Shown here in pieces: positions 35,084 through 45,380 of a stretch of 64,000 nucleotides of DNA. This stretch comes from HGM05232 sp964646495 (GTDB taxonomy: Bacteria > Bacteroidota > Bacteroidia > Bacteroidales > Muribaculaceae). The DNA lies in the NCBI GenBank assembly GCA_964646495.1, contig CAZYEO010000001.1, forward strand, positions 1 through 64,000, written 5' to 3'. Numbering within the stretch: position 1 is the first letter of the stretch; every line of letters starts with the position of its first letter. The notes below the pieces were generated by a model, which was not told where the DNA came from, searched no databases, and saw only the letters and a list, made by a program, of their open reading frames with translations. The translations under genes were made by a program, and so were the position numbers.

Positions 35084-38000
35084 ATGAATAAAAAGATATT
35101 ATGCTTATGCTTTTTGTTATTTGCGTCAATAGGTATTGCGCAAAATCTAAAAGTTCAAGGAACAGTAACGCAGGCTGAAGATGGAGAGCCTCTTGTAGGT
35201 GCTCCTGTGCTTGTAAAAGGTAATCCATCTCTATCGGTTACAACAGATATTGATGGCAATTACATTATCAATGTGCCTATGGGAAAAACTTTAGTTTTTT
35301 CATATATAGGATGTAAACCTATTGAAAAAGTAATAAACGAATCACAACAATTAAATGTGCAACTCACAGCCGAGAGCCACATGCTCGATGAAGTTGTGGC
35401 AATAGGTTATGGAACCATGAAAAAAAGTGATTTAACGGGTGCTGTCTCAACTATATCATCCGATAAATTGCAGAAAACGCCTGCCGCCAGTCTCGCCAAT
35501 GCTTTGCAAGGACAAGCAGCCGGAGTGTCAGTAAACTCTAATACCGGTCAGCCGGGCGCCGCACCCGAGGTGAGAATACGTGGTGTAGGGACTATTAATG
35601 GAGCATCACCTATATATGTAGTAGATGGAGTGATTGTAGAAGATATCTCGTTTTTGTCACCCAATGACATAGAGCACACAGAGGTGCTGAAAGATGCCTC
35701 AGCAACAGCTATTTATGGTTCGCGTGGAGCAAACGGTGTAATCATTGTTACCACTCGTGGAGGTAAAGTAAATAAAAAAACAAACATTACATTAGATGCA
35801 TATATCGGTTTGCAACAACGATACCGTAAACTCGATGTAATGAATGCAAAGCAATTTGCTGATACTTATGTGGCTATCAATGGCAATAAATCTTCGCGTA
35901 AGGTATATGAAGAACAAGGATTTAATAAATGGTTGGGAATATATCAAGGAATAAATTCATCAATCTATCACCCTACCATATATGATGCAGAGAAAAATCC
36001 CAATGGTTTGGATTATTCTAAAATTGATACCGATTGGCAAGATGAAGTATTTCGCGATGCAATGATTCAAAATTACCACTTAGCATTTGATGGTGGTAGC
36101 GAAAAAACAACTTACTCCATGTCAGGCAGTTGGTATTCTCAGGATGGTACTATTATGGGTAGTAATTATCAGCGTTTGACGGTGCGATTAAACACTTCAC
36201 ATAAAGTAACTGACTGGTTGAAGATTGGAGAAAATATATCATTTATGAGTTCTACTTCTCGTTCATCGCTCAATAATAGTGAATCGGCAGGTGCATCAAT
36301 ATTATCAGCAGCATTAGCAATGGCTCCGTGGGATCCTGTAAGATACCCCCAAGGTTCAGTGAATAAAAATGGTAAAGATTTAAGTGGAGGGATAAGTGCA
36401 GGTTCTAATTTTAAGAATGTAACCAATCCATATAGTATGGTTGAATATTCGCATCCTTCTAACCGTAGCGAACGATTTGTAGGCATTGTCTATGCAGAAT
36501 TGACTCCTATTAAAAATCTTACTTTGCGCTCAAGCTATAGTTTTGATTATAACATAACTACAGCCAAGCTATTTAAAGATAAATATGAGGTATCAGCTTA
36601 CGATAAATCGGACAAAAATTTCTTATCATCAGATATTTTCCGCTATTATAATTGGAATGTAGATAATATTGCTACTTACACCAATTCTATCAATGATCAT
36701 GATTTTTCGGTTATGGCAGGACAAACTATTGAGGAATATAACACTTATGGTATAGGTAACTCGGGTTCGTCAATTCTTAATCCAGAAGAACGTAATTGGT
36801 ACTTATCGCAAGTGACCGATGATTTTGGTCGCCCAGGAGACACTGTGGGTCGTAGTCGTAGATTCTCATTTTTAGGGCGTTTATATTACAGTTTCAAAAA
36901 CCGTTATATGCTGACTGTCAATTTCCGTGCTGACGGTAGTAGCAAATTTGCTGAAAAGCCATGGGGTTATTTCCCATCTACTGCTCTTGCTTGGAGAATC
37001 AGCGAAGAATCTTTCATGAAAGATATTACTACCCTCGACATGTTGAAGCTTCGTGTAGGTTGGGGTAAGGTAGGTAACGATAAGATCAATGACAATGCGT
37101 TTATCCTAAACATGTTTAATCAAGGTCCATCATTTGTCGATTATGTATTTGGTAAAGATCAACAACTTGCCAATGGTGCCACTGTACTTACATGGATAAA
37201 TAATGGTGGTCACTGGGAGAATACCGAACAATGGAGTTTAGGCGTAGATTTCGGATTATGGGGATCAAGACTCACCGGGTCGGTGGATTTATTTATACGC
37301 AACACCAATGACATGCTAATTGGAGTCACTGCTCCGGCTCATGTGGGTAACCGTTATGCAGGTATGAGCAACGTTGGAACAGTGAGCAACAAAGGTGTTG
37401 AATTAACTTTGGATTATCGTAATAATATAGGTGATTTAAGTTACTCCGTTGGTGGAAACATATCATTTATCAAAAATAAAATGACCGGTCTTAATGGTGG
37501 ATCACCAGTGTATGGCGGCTATTCTAATATTACAGTTGTGAATGAAGGATATCCATTATATTATTTCTGGGGATATCAATACGACGGAATGTTCCGCACA
37601 GACGAAGAAGCACTTGAATATCTTCATGGATATACTGCCAATGACATCCCTTTCCATGCCGGAGATGCTAAATATCGTGATGTTAGTGGCGATGGTAAAA
37701 TCGATGATAAAGACCGTGTGGATTTAGGTTCAAGTATTCCTACCATTAATTATGGTATAAATATTGGTGCCGGCTATAAGGGATTTGATCTCCAATTATT
37801 TTTCCAAGGAGTAGGTGGAAATAAAATTTACAATCAAGTACGCCATCGTTTAGAGAGCACAGGTACAACATCTGTTCTTTCCCCTATAATGGTTGATGCA
37901 TGGACTACAAATAATCCTGATGGAACAATTCCAAACCCCAAAAACTCAATCAATTACTATGCGTCAAGCCGTTTTCTTGAGAGCGGGGCGTATTTCAGGT

Positions 38001-38206
38001 TGAAAAATCTGCAAATCGGTTATACTCTTCCTGCTGCAATTTCAAAAAAAGCATTCTTGCAAAATTGCCGATTCTATCTTCAAGGTAGCAACCTCTTTAC
38101 CATTACTAAATATAATGGTTATGATCCAGAAGTTGGCGGTGGCATAGACTATGGAAACTATCCTCAATCGCGTACTTATATCTTTGGTGTCAATATTACT
38201 TACTAA
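35084..38206 (+). CDS. SusC/RagA-type TonB-linked outer-membrane glycan importer
   Basis: 1040 residues: signal peptide (MNKKILCLCFLLFASIGIAQ), CarboxypepD_reg-like domain (about 24-105; VQGTVTQAEDGEPLVGAPVL), the SusC plug with AIGYGTMKKSDLTGAVSTIS, ALQGQAAGVSVNSNTGQPGA and SPIYVVDGVIVEDISF (about 110-230), and a long barrel ending YPQSRTYIFGVNITY. Paired with SusD 15 bases downstream, it forms the pedal-bin importer that brings oligosaccharides into the periplasm using TonB. The ligand is inferred to be beta-1,3-gluco-oligosaccharide from the enzymes in the operon. Confidence 0.97.
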   Translation: MNKKILCLCFLLFASIGIAQNLKVQGTVTQAEDGEPLVGAPVLVKGNPSLSVTTDIDGNYIINVPMGKTLVFSYIGCKPIEKVINESQQLNVQLTAESHMLDEVVAIGYGTMKKSDLTGAVSTISSDKLQKTPAASLANALQGQAAGVSVNSNTGQPGAAPEVRIRGVGTINGASPIYVVDGVIVEDISFLSPNDIEHTEVLKDASATAIYGSRGANGVIIVTTRGGKVNKKTNITLDAYIGLQQRYRKLDVMNAKQFADTYVAINGNKSSRKVYEEQGFNKWLGIYQGINSSIYHPTIYDAEKNPNGLDYSKIDTDWQDEVFRDAMIQNYHLAFDGGSEKTTYSMSGSWYSQDGTIMGSNYQRLTVRLNTSHKVTDWLKIGENISFMSSTSRSSLNNSESAGASILSAALAMAPWDPVRYPQGSVNKNGKDLSGGISAGSNFKNVTNPYSMVEYSHPSNRSERFVGIVYAELTPIKNLTLRSSYSFDYNITTAKLFKDKYEVSAYDKSDKNFLSSDIFRYYNWNVDNIATYTNSINDHDFSVMAGQTIEEYNTYGIGNSGSSILNPEERNWYLSQVTDDFGRPGDTVGRSRRFSFLGRLYYSFKNRYMLTVNFRADGSSKFAEKPWGYFPSTALAWRISEESFMKDITTLDMLKLRVGWGKVGNDKINDNAFILNMFNQGPSFVDYVFGKDQQLANGATVLTWINNGGHWENTEQWSLGVDFGLWGSRLTGSVDLFIRNTNDMLIGVTAPAHVGNRYAGMSNVGTVSNKGVELTLDYRNNIGDLSYSVGGNISFIKNKMTGLNGGSPVYGGYSNITVVNEGYPLYYFWGYQYDGMFRTDEEALEYLHGYTANDIPFHAGDAKYRDVSGDGKIDDKDRVDLGSSIPTINYGINIGAGYKGFDLQLFFQGVGGNKIYNQVRHRLESTGTTSVLSPIMVDAWTTNNPDGTIPNPKNSINYYASSRFLESGAYFRLKNLQIGYTLPAAISKKAFLQNCRFYLQGSNLFTITKYNGYDPEVGGGIDYGNYPQSRTYIFGVNITY

Positions 38207-38221
38207 TAAAACTCATTAACG

Positions 38222-39829
38222 ATGAAATTTCAAAAAAATATATATATAGTAGCTTTTGCTTTTGGCTTGCTTATGTCGTTTTCTTCCTGTAATGGGTGGC
38301 TTAAAGAGCCATCGCCAGGCAAAACAGAATTACCCGACTTCTTTACAGGCGGAAAGGCAGCTATCCAATGTGTGAATGCAGCTTATACCCCTCTTGCATG
38401 GGAATATAATAAAACATATTGTTCGGAATGGTTTATCGGAGATATAGCATCTGATGATGCACTCAAAGGTGGACAAAATGTTGCTGACGGACAGCCATAT
38501 TATGATATCGAGAACTTTAAGGTGAATGCCAATAATGAATTGTTGCTCGATTTCTATCGTGGGCAATATCAAGGCATAGCCCGTTGTAATCTTGCAATTA
38601 AGGAGATACCTAATGTTGATCCTGATGAGGATATGACAGAAGCCCGCAAAGATTGTCTTATAGGCGAAGCTTATTTCTTGCGTGCATTATATTATTTTCG
38701 TCTTGTAAGAATATATGGAGGCGTACCATTGGTTGACTTTGTGATAGATAGTTCAGAAAAATGGCAACAACCTCGCGCTTCAAAGGAAGATGTATATAAT
38801 CACATTATAATTGATCTTGCTAAAGCTAAAGATCTCCTTTGGGAGAAGTCAGCCTATGCTGATGCTGATCTTGGGCGTGCTACTCGTGGTGCAGCGATTG
38901 CAATGCTTATGAAAACGTACCTATGCATGCATGATTATGCAAATGCTTATAAATATGGCAAATTATTCATGGAGGAGGAAAATCAAAAACAATATTCTCT
39001 ATGCAACAGATATTTAGACAACTTCACTCTTGCTGGTGAAAATGGTGTAGAATCTGTATTTGAAATACAATATATGGCTGAGGGTACGAGTGACTATGGA
39101 GAAGGGTTCGGGTTCACACGCGGTACATTCACCACAATATTGGTTCGTCCTCGTCTGAGCAGTTTAGGAGGCAGAAGCGGGTGGGGGTTCAATCATCCTA
39201 CCAAAAATTTATATGATGAATATGAGATAGGTGATCCTCGTCGTGAAATTACCATCGGTGTACCAAGTGAGTCTGATCTCGAAAATGTAGAAGTGTCATA
39301 TTTAGGTAACTACTATTATAATTTGAAGTATTCTTATTATGATTGGGATCTTAAACAATTTCCGGCTACCGATCATGCCACTCGTTCACCACTTAACTAT
39401 AAATTGATAAGATTATCGGATGTAATGTTGATGTTTGCCGAGGCATCTGTAGAAACGGGTGATAATACAAGCGCAAAAAAGATGCTTGAGGATGTCCGTA
39501 GCCGAGCACGTCAGAATTCTGATGTAAATAATGTACTTCCTTCGTTCCCAGGCTACAATGGATATGCCGACAATTCCGATGATCTTCGTAAAGCAATCCG
39601 CCACGAGCGCCGTGTGGAGCTTGCAATGGAGGGACATCGCTGGTTCGACCTGGTACGTTGGGGCATCGCTTACGAAGTATTAGACAAGACAAACGGTTCA
39701 TACCCTCGGACAGAAACTCAAGAGGCACGAGATGAAATGGCATCATTCATTCAAGGTAAAAACGAGCTATTCCCGTTGCCATCAGAAGAAATCCATCTTA
39801 ATCCGATGGATCAAAACGAAGGATATTAA
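38222..39829 (+). CDS. SusD/RagB-type surface glycan-binding lipoprotein
   Basis: 535 residues with a lipoprotein signal (FGLLMSFSSC, lipidation at Cys near residue 23) and the SusD alpha fold with TPR-like helices (DCLIGEAYFLRALYYFRLVR, GGVPLVD, RLSDVMLMFAEASVET, IRHERRVELAMEGHRWFDLV, RWG). It caps the SusC barrel and captures glycan on the cell surface. Family features are complete to the C-terminal LFPLPSEEIHLNPMDQNEGY. Confidence 0.97.
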   Translation: MKFQKNIYIVAFAFGLLMSFSSCNGWLKEPSPGKTELPDFFTGGKAAIQCVNAAYTPLAWEYNKTYCSEWFIGDIASDDALKGGQNVADGQPYYDIENFKVNANNELLLDFYRGQYQGIARCNLAIKEIPNVDPDEDMTEARKDCLIGEAYFLRALYYFRLVRIYGGVPLVDFVIDSSEKWQQPRASKEDVYNHIIIDLAKAKDLLWEKSAYADADLGRATRGAAIAMLMKTYLCMHDYANAYKYGKLFMEEENQKQYSLCNRYLDNFTLAGENGVESVFEIQYMAEGTSDYGEGFGFTRGTFTTILVRPRLSSLGGRSGWGFNHPTKNLYDEYEIGDPRREITIGVPSESDLENVEVSYLGNYYYNLKYSYYDWDLKQFPATDHATRSPLNYKLIRLSDVMLMFAEASVETGDNTSAKKMLEDVRSRARQNSDVNNVLPSFPGYNGYADNSDDLRKAIRHERRVELAMEGHRWFDLVRWGIAYEVLDKTNGSYPRTETQEARDEMASFIQGKNELFPLPSEEIHLNPMDQNEGY

Positions 39830-39844
39830 TAAACTTAAAAAAGC

Positions 39845-39872
39845 AATAGGCGGATAATTCCGTCCGCCTATT
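39845..39872 (+). terminator. Intra-operon hairpin after susD
   Basis: AATAGGCGGA (39845-39854) pairs perfectly over 10 bp with 39863-39872, 15 bases after the susD stop. There is no long T-run. It may be a partial terminator or an RNA-processing/stabilising element that sets the ratio of SusCD to downstream products. Confidence 0.6.
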
Positions 39873-39905
39873 CTAAATATTATTAACTTATAAAAATAAT
39901 TTATT

Positions 39906-40877
39906 ATGAAAAAGATGACTCTTTTTGCTGCTGTGGCAGCACTCAGCATTGGTATGATCAATGCACAAGATTTTGTAACCGACAAACCCGGATTATCAGG
40001 TCCAAAAGCCGCCGGAGCTGTGTTTGACGTATTGCAATTAGATCCAATTTCGGTTGAAAGTTTGAAAACAGCAGGGAAAACAGTAAATGATTTTTCTCTT
40101 GACAACACTACTCGTTGCTGGTATATATGGACTGATACATTTAAAGCCGGAGAATCGAGCAATCCTGGTGTTGATGATCAAACAGAAGGATATATATCAA
40201 TGGAAGTACTAAATCAAGGATGGTCGGGTGCAGGTTTTTGTATTCTTGATGGATCGCCGATTGATTTGTCACATGTAAGCGAGGATACGCATTTCCATAT
40301 GGGTCTTAATACATATAATGCTCCTGCAAGTGTAGCAGTAATAGCGTTTGATGGTAAAGATTTTGCAGATCCTAAAAACCCTGTTGCATCAGCACCATTT
40401 AAAGGTTCAGTAGGTAAAACTGCTTTTGTTGATAATGGAGCTACTTTTCCTCTTCTTGGTAATTTTGGAACAGGAGAAAATGAAGGTGAATGGGTAGCTA
40501 TAGATATTACGCTTAAAGATATGAAAAAAATGTGGCCGTCTTTTAATTTTAATGGCACGAAAGCATGGGCAGGTAACATCTTTGCTATTTTAGCAGGTGG
40601 CGTTCCTGGAACCGCTGTACAAATTGATGCCGTATATTTTTATACTCCAAGCGGAAGTGGTAGCGTAGGTAGCATATCATCTGATGATGTAGCTATCATA
40701 GTTTCAGATAAGACTATCAGTGCAGCAGGAACAGATAATGCACCTATGCAATTGATAAATATGGGTGGTCAAACCGTGAAAACTTCTAACACTTCAATTA
40801 TGGGTGTTGAGAATATTGCTAACGGTATTTACATCGTAAAAACTGCCGGTGTTACTAAAAAGGTAATTATTAAATAA
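39906..40877 (+). CDS. Secreted protein with T9SS sorting tail, probable surface glycan-binding protein
   Basis: 323 residues with a signal peptide (MKKMTLFAAVAALSIGMINA), a beta-rich domain (about 25-250; CWYIWTDTFKAGESSNPG, GYISMEVLNQGWSGAGFCIL, GNFGTGENEGEWVAIDITLK) and a T9SS tail (MQLINMGGQTVKTSNT, NGIYIVKTAGVTKKVIIK). It occupies the place after susD where surface glycan-binding proteins (SusE/F-like) usually lie. Exposed aromatic residues would suit sugar binding. I do not recognise a named domain, so glycan binding is inferred from position. Confidence 0.75.
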   Translation: MKKMTLFAAVAALSIGMINAQDFVTDKPGLSGPKAAGAVFDVLQLDPISVESLKTAGKTVNDFSLDNTTRCWYIWTDTFKAGESSNPGVDDQTEGYISMEVLNQGWSGAGFCILDGSPIDLSHVSEDTHFHMGLNTYNAPASVAVIAFDGKDFADPKNPVASAPFKGSVGKTAFVDNGATFPLLGNFGTGENEGEWVAIDITLKDMKKMWPSFNFNGTKAWAGNIFAILAGGVPGTAVQIDAVYFYTPSGSGSVGSISSDDVAIIVSDKTISAAGTDNAPMQLINMGGQTVKTSNTSIMGVENIANGIYIVKTAGVTKKVIIK

Positions 40878-40898
40878 TAGTATGATTTAGTTTTACAG

Positions 40899-40936
40899 AA
40901 GTGGCGGACTAATTATGTTTGCCCGCCACTTTTTTA
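40899..40936 (+). terminator. Strong intrinsic terminator inside the PUL
   Basis: AAGTGGCGG (40899-40907) pairs with CCGCCACTT (40923-40931), followed at once by a T-run. It should stop much transcription coming from susCD before the enzyme genes. Confidence 0.85.
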
Positions 40937-41036
40937 CCTATACATATCTATATACAACTATATTCTAATGAAACACATGCTATTGCTCGCATGTCAATGA
41001 GCATAATTTATATAATTCTTAACAATAATAATTCTA

Positions 41037-42221
41037 ATGAAATCCATATATCTACTTTTCTGTGTACTAATCGGTTTTTTCTCTTCTGCCACAATTCTTG
41101 CTGCCAACGATCAAAATGGCTCCGGAGAGACTGATGGATATAAGTTGGTGTGGCAAGATCTTTTTGATGCTTCAGAAATCAATCCTATGCGCTGGGAAAT
41201 AGAAGTAAATGGTGAGGGGGGTGGTAATAATGAATTACAGTATTACACCGACGACGATAAAAATGTGCGTCTTGCTAAAGATGCAGATGGCAATGGTTGC
41301 CTTATACTTTCGGCTATAAGAGAATCATATTTAGGAAAAAACTTCACATCAGGGCGTATAATATCTAAAAACCGTATTGCATTCACGCATGGTAAAATAG
41401 AAGCATCTATTAAACTTCCAAACACAGCCAATGGATTATGGCCGGCATTTTGGATGATGGGAAATGATTTCGACATGGTAGGGTGGCCGAAGTGTGGCGA
41501 AATAGATATAATGGAATTTGGTAACATTACCGGAATAAACGCCGGCACACAAGATCGTTATTTTAATGGCGCATGCCACTGGGGACCATCTTGGGAAAAT
41601 CATCCAATGTATGCAAATGCCATTACCAATGAGTATAGTTTGCAAGATGGACAATTTCATCTTTATACCCTTATTTGGACTGAGAATAAGATAACAATGT
41701 ATGTGGATTATGATAAAAATCCTACAAAAAAGCCATATTACGAAATGGATATTACCTATCAAGGTGAAAACATTTGGTCGCCGAGCAATTATTTTCATAA
41801 AGAAAATTTCATATTATTCAATCTTGCTGTGGGTGGTAATTTTACAGGCATACACAATGCTGACAGAATTACAGCATTAGGGTCAGCAAAAGGGAGTGTG
41901 GCTAATATGTATGTAAACTATGTTCGGATTTATCAAAAAGGGACTCCCGATGAATCTACTAATTTTCAAGATGCCGGAGATTCTCCTGCCGGAATCAATG
42001 AAATTGAAATCGATAAGGATAACTCAATTATGATATGTACATCCAATAAAGTAACATTACCATTTGTGGCAAAATTCACTGTATATGATATGTTGGGAGG
42101 TAAAGTATTAGAAGAGCAAAGTTCATATATACTACTCGACAATTTATCATCTGGAATTTATATCGTGAAAGCTGTAGCCGAAAATGGTAGTGTATATACA
42201 AATAAGGTAATAAAAAAATAA
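41037..42221 (+). CDS. GH16 endo-beta-1,3-glucanase (laminarinase type) with T9SS tail
   Basis: 394 residues: signal peptide (MKSIYLLFCVLIGFFSSATI), GH16 jelly-roll (about 38-305) and T9SS tail (about 318-394, ending TNKVIKK). The catalytic motif GEIDIMEF near residue 155 has nucleophile and acid/base glutamates in the E-x-D-x-x-E form with the extra residue typical of laminarinases. Family segments FTSGRIISKNRIAFTHGKIE, ANGLWPAFWMMG, CHWGPSW and FHKENFILFNLAVGGNFTG are present. It cuts internal beta-1,3 (or mixed 1,3/1,4) linkages with retention. The tail sends it to the cell surface or medium. Confidence 0.95.
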   Translation: MKSIYLLFCVLIGFFSSATILAANDQNGSGETDGYKLVWQDLFDASEINPMRWEIEVNGEGGGNNELQYYTDDDKNVRLAKDADGNGCLILSAIRESYLGKNFTSGRIISKNRIAFTHGKIEASIKLPNTANGLWPAFWMMGNDFDMVGWPKCGEIDIMEFGNITGINAGTQDRYFNGACHWGPSWENHPMYANAITNEYSLQDGQFHLYTLIWTENKITMYVDYDKNPTKKPYYEMDITYQGENIWSPSNYFHKENFILFNLAVGGNFTGIHNADRITALGSAKGSVANMYVNYVRIYQKGTPDESTNFQDAGDSPAGINEIEIDKDNSIMICTSNKVTLPFVAKFTVYDMLGGKVLEEQSSYILLDNLSSGIYIVKAVAENGSVYTNKVIKK

Positions 42222-42245
42222 AAAAATTAAGATAAAGCGATATAT

Positions 42246-43118
42246 ATGAAGGTAATAAATGTTTTGGGGTTATTATTTTTTTTCATGGTTGCTCCTGTTG
42301 CTCACAGCATCGAACCATCAAAAATGGTGGGGTATACTCTCACATGGAGTGATGAATTTGATGGAGATAGCATAGATCGCGCTGCTTGGAACATTGAACA
42401 TAATGGTTCGGGCTGTGGTAACAGAGAGTTACAATTTTATGTTGATGATAGTGCTAATGTTGATGTGAAAAACGGAAATTTAATACTTACAGCATTAAAA
42501 AAAGATTTTGAAGGCAAAAATTTCACATCGGGCCGTATTAATACATGTGGTAAAGTAAGGTTTACTTATGGGATAATAGAGGCAAAAATTAAGATTCCAC
42601 CCACAGCCAATGGGTTGTGGCCGGCATTTTGGATGATGGGTGATGATATAACCAATAATGGATGGCCATTTTGTGGAGAGATTGATATATTAGAAATGGG
42701 ACATTCCAACGGTATAGAGTCTGATAATCAAGATAAATTGTTTAATGGTGCCCTGCATTGGGGCAATCCTGCTGATGGACATAAACAATTGGTAGGAGAT
42801 AGGGTCAATGATTATAGTTTACAAGATGATCATTATCATGTATTTTATACCGTATGGACTCCTGAGAAAATTGAGATGTATATTGATGATAATCCAAAGC
42901 CTTATCTTACGGTTGATATCTCAGATGACACAAATAAATCATCGGTAGGGTATTATTTTCATAAGCCTAATTTTATTTTATTCAATTTGGCTGTGGGTGG
43001 TGGTTTCCCTTCCCTCTATGATGCCGATAAAATAACTGGGCTTGATGATGGAAGAGCTTCGATGGTGGTCGATTATGTGAGAGTATATCAAAAAGAAAAT
43101 ACAGTGTTATTAAATTAA
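42246..43118 (+). CDS. GH16 endo-beta-1,3-glucanase without sorting tail
   Basis: 290 residues with a signal peptide (MKVINVLGLLFFFMVAPVAH) and a single GH16 domain (about 28-285; FTSGRINTCGKVRFTYGIIE, ANGLWPAFWMMG, GEIDILEM near residue 145, HWGNPADGH, FHKPNFILFNLAVGGGFP). It is clearly related to the preceding GH16, probably by tandem duplication, but lacks the T9SS tail, so it likely works in the periplasm on imported oligosaccharides. Start is 24 bases after the first GH16 stop. Confidence 0.95.
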   Translation: MKVINVLGLLFFFMVAPVAHSIEPSKMVGYTLTWSDEFDGDSIDRAAWNIEHNGSGCGNRELQFYVDDSANVDVKNGNLILTALKKDFEGKNFTSGRINTCGKVRFTYGIIEAKIKIPPTANGLWPAFWMMGDDITNNGWPFCGEIDILEMGHSNGIESDNQDKLFNGALHWGNPADGHKQLVGDRVNDYSLQDDHYHVFYTVWTPEKIEMYIDDNPKPYLTVDISDDTNKSSVGYYFHKPNFILFNLAVGGGFPSLYDADKITGLDDGRASMVVDYVRVYQKENTVLLN

Positions 43119-43137
43119 AAATCGAATATTATACATT

Positions 43138-45363
43138 ATGAATAAATTTATTTTTGTTTCGTTTTTGCTTATTTCTTCCCTCTTTAACTCCATAGCGGCA
43201 ACAGTCGCAGATACTGAGAAGAAGATAGACGTACTGCTGAGTAAAATGACGTTGACCGAGAAGATAGGACAACTTAATCAATTGTCGGGTGATAATTATA
43301 ATAAGGATATTGCCGACAAAGTGAAAAAAGGGGATGTCGGATCTATTCTCAATATTGTGGATGCTAATATAGTGAATAAGCTACAATATGATGCTGTTAA
43401 AAATAGTCGTTTGGGTATCCCCTTGGTTTTTGCTCGCGATGTGATTCATGGATTTAAAACCATCTTTCCTATCCCATTGGGGCAAGCAGCTACTTGGAAT
43501 CCGTCATTGGTAGAAGATGGGGCTCGCATAGCAGCCGATGAAGCATCGTCGGTGGGTATCCGTTGGACTTTTTCACCTATGCTCGATGTTTCTCGTGATG
43601 CTCGTTGGGGTCGTATTGCTGAGTCGTTTGGCGAAGATACTTATTTGACTTCCGTTTTAGGTGTTGCAATGATAAAGGGATATCAAGGGGATGATTTGAC
43701 TAAACCCAACACTATGGCTGCATGTGCAAAACACTTTGCCGGATATGGTGCGTCTGAAAGTGGTAAAGATTACAACACTACTTGGATTCCTGAGAACCTA
43801 TTGCGCGATGTTTATTTGCCCCCTTTTGAAGCAGCTGTTGAAGCCGGTGCTGCTACATTTATGTGCTCATTTAATGATATTAATGGGGTCCCATCATCGG
43901 GCAACAGTCATTTGCTTCGCGATATATTAAGAGGCGAATGGAAATATACAGGAATGATGGTGAGCGACTGGGGATCGATACAGCAAATGATTCCTCATGG
44001 ATTCTGTACAGATCTTAAAGATGCAGCCCTTAAATCGGCTCTTGCAGGTGTAGACATGGATATGGAAAGCCATGCCTATTCTAAATACCTTCAGCAACTT
44101 ATTGATGAAAAGAAAATCGATGTGAAAGTAATCGATGAATTAGTGCGCAATGTGTTGCGCTTGAAATTCAACTTAGGTCTGTTTGATAATCCGTATGTGG
44201 ATATAAAGCAGAGCAACAAATTTTATTCGCCTGAGGCTCTTGAAAAAGCCCGTATTGCCGCCGAAGAAGGAACTATATTATTAAAGAATACAGGAATACT
44301 TCCTCTCTCGTCATCAACTAAGAAAATAGCTGTGGTAGGCCCTATGATGAATGCTCAGCACGACCAAGCCGGGACATGGAGTTTTGACCTTGAAAAGGAA
44401 CATTGTATAACGCCATTGACATCCCTTATCCAAATGTATGGTAAAGATGCCATAATATCTGCTCCCGGGCTTGAATATAGCCGTGACATGAGTGAAAAAG
44501 GATTTGCAGATGCTGTCAATGCGGCACGCCAAGCAGATGTAGTGTTAATGTTTGCTGGTGAAGAAGCTGTGTTGTCGGGCGAAGCACATTGTCGTGCAGA
44601 TATATCTCTACCGGGAGCACAAACTAAACTCTTAGAAACTCTTAAAGCCACTGGCAAACCGATTGTGTTGGTTATTCAGACAGGTCGTCCAATGACTATT
44701 GCTCATGAAACAGACCTTGCCGATGCAGTTCTCTATACATTCCATGCCGGAACAATGTTCGGACCGGCTCTTGCAAATATGATTTCAGGTAAAGTTTCAC
44801 CGTCGGGTAAGCTCCCGGTAAGTCTTGCATATATGGTGGGTCAAATGCCACTGTATTATGCACATAAAAACACAGGTCGTCCTGCCGAAAATATTGTGTA
44901 TATAAATGATATCGAACGCGAAGCAGGTCAAACATCCACTGGATGTACAAGTTTTTATCTCGATGCCGGTGACGGTGCATTATTTCCATTTGGATATGGA
45001 TTGTCATATACCACTTTTGAATATGGAGATGTACGTCTTTCTTCAAATAAAATGACTACTGATGGAGCAATCACGGTAACTTGCAGTGTTACCAATACCG
45101 GAAAAATGGAGTGTGCAGAAACTGCTCAATTATATGTTCGTGATATTGTGGGCTCACTTATTCGTCCTGTGAAAGAGCTTAAAGGTTTTGAAAAAATCAG
45201 ATTGAAACCGGGAGAAACGCGCAATGTCTCATTTACGCTCAATGCAAAAGATCTTGGGTTCAATCAACTTAATTCTACTAAAATAGTAGAACCCGGAGAT
45301 TTCAATGTGTGGGTAGCCGCTAATAGCGCATCGGGTAATCCAGCTAAATTTAAAATTTACTAA
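43138..45363 (+). CDS. GH3 beta-glucosidase
   Basis: 741 residues with a signal peptide (MNKFIFVSFLLISSLFNSIA). The GH3 N-terminal barrel carries KHFAGYGASESGKDYN and FMCSFNDINGVPSSGN, and the nucleophile aspartate is in GMMVSDWGS near residue 277. The C-terminal alpha/beta sandwich (LLKNTGILPLSS, FAGEEAVLSGEAHCRADISL, PGAQ) provides the acid/base loop, and a fibronectin-III-like domain (VTCSVTNTGKMECAETAQLY) closes the protein. It removes glucose from the non-reducing end of short beta-glucans in the periplasm. It lies in the middle of the enzyme tier of the locus. Confidence 0.96.
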   Translation: MNKFIFVSFLLISSLFNSIAATVADTEKKIDVLLSKMTLTEKIGQLNQLSGDNYNKDIADKVKKGDVGSILNIVDANIVNKLQYDAVKNSRLGIPLVFARDVIHGFKTIFPIPLGQAATWNPSLVEDGARIAADEASSVGIRWTFSPMLDVSRDARWGRIAESFGEDTYLTSVLGVAMIKGYQGDDLTKPNTMAACAKHFAGYGASESGKDYNTTWIPENLLRDVYLPPFEAAVEAGAATFMCSFNDINGVPSSGNSHLLRDILRGEWKYTGMMVSDWGSIQQMIPHGFCTDLKDAALKSALAGVDMDMESHAYSKYLQQLIDEKKIDVKVIDELVRNVLRLKFNLGLFDNPYVDIKQSNKFYSPEALEKARIAAEEGTILLKNTGILPLSSSTKKIAVVGPMMNAQHDQAGTWSFDLEKEHCITPLTSLIQMYGKDAIISAPGLEYSRDMSEKGFADAVNAARQADVVLMFAGEEAVLSGEAHCRADISLPGAQTKLLETLKATGKPIVLVIQTGRPMTIAHETDLADAVLYTFHAGTMFGPALANMISGKVSPSGKLPVSLAYMVGQMPLYYAHKNTGRPAENIVYINDIEREAGQTSTGCTSFYLDAGDGALFPFGYGLSYTTFEYGDVRLSSNKMTTDGAITVTCSVTNTGKMECAETAQLYVRDIVGSLIRPVKELKGFEKIRLKPGETRNVSFTLNAKDLGFNQLNSTKIVEPGDFNVWVAANSASGNPAKFKIY

Positions 45364-45380
45364 TCTAAATTATTTTGTTG

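Noticed and set aside
41037..43118. Possible recent tandem duplication with near-identical DNA in the two GH16 genes
   Set aside because: The proteins are clearly related, but the nucleotide sequences have diverged widely and one lacks the sorting tail, so the duplication is old and not a repeat artefact.
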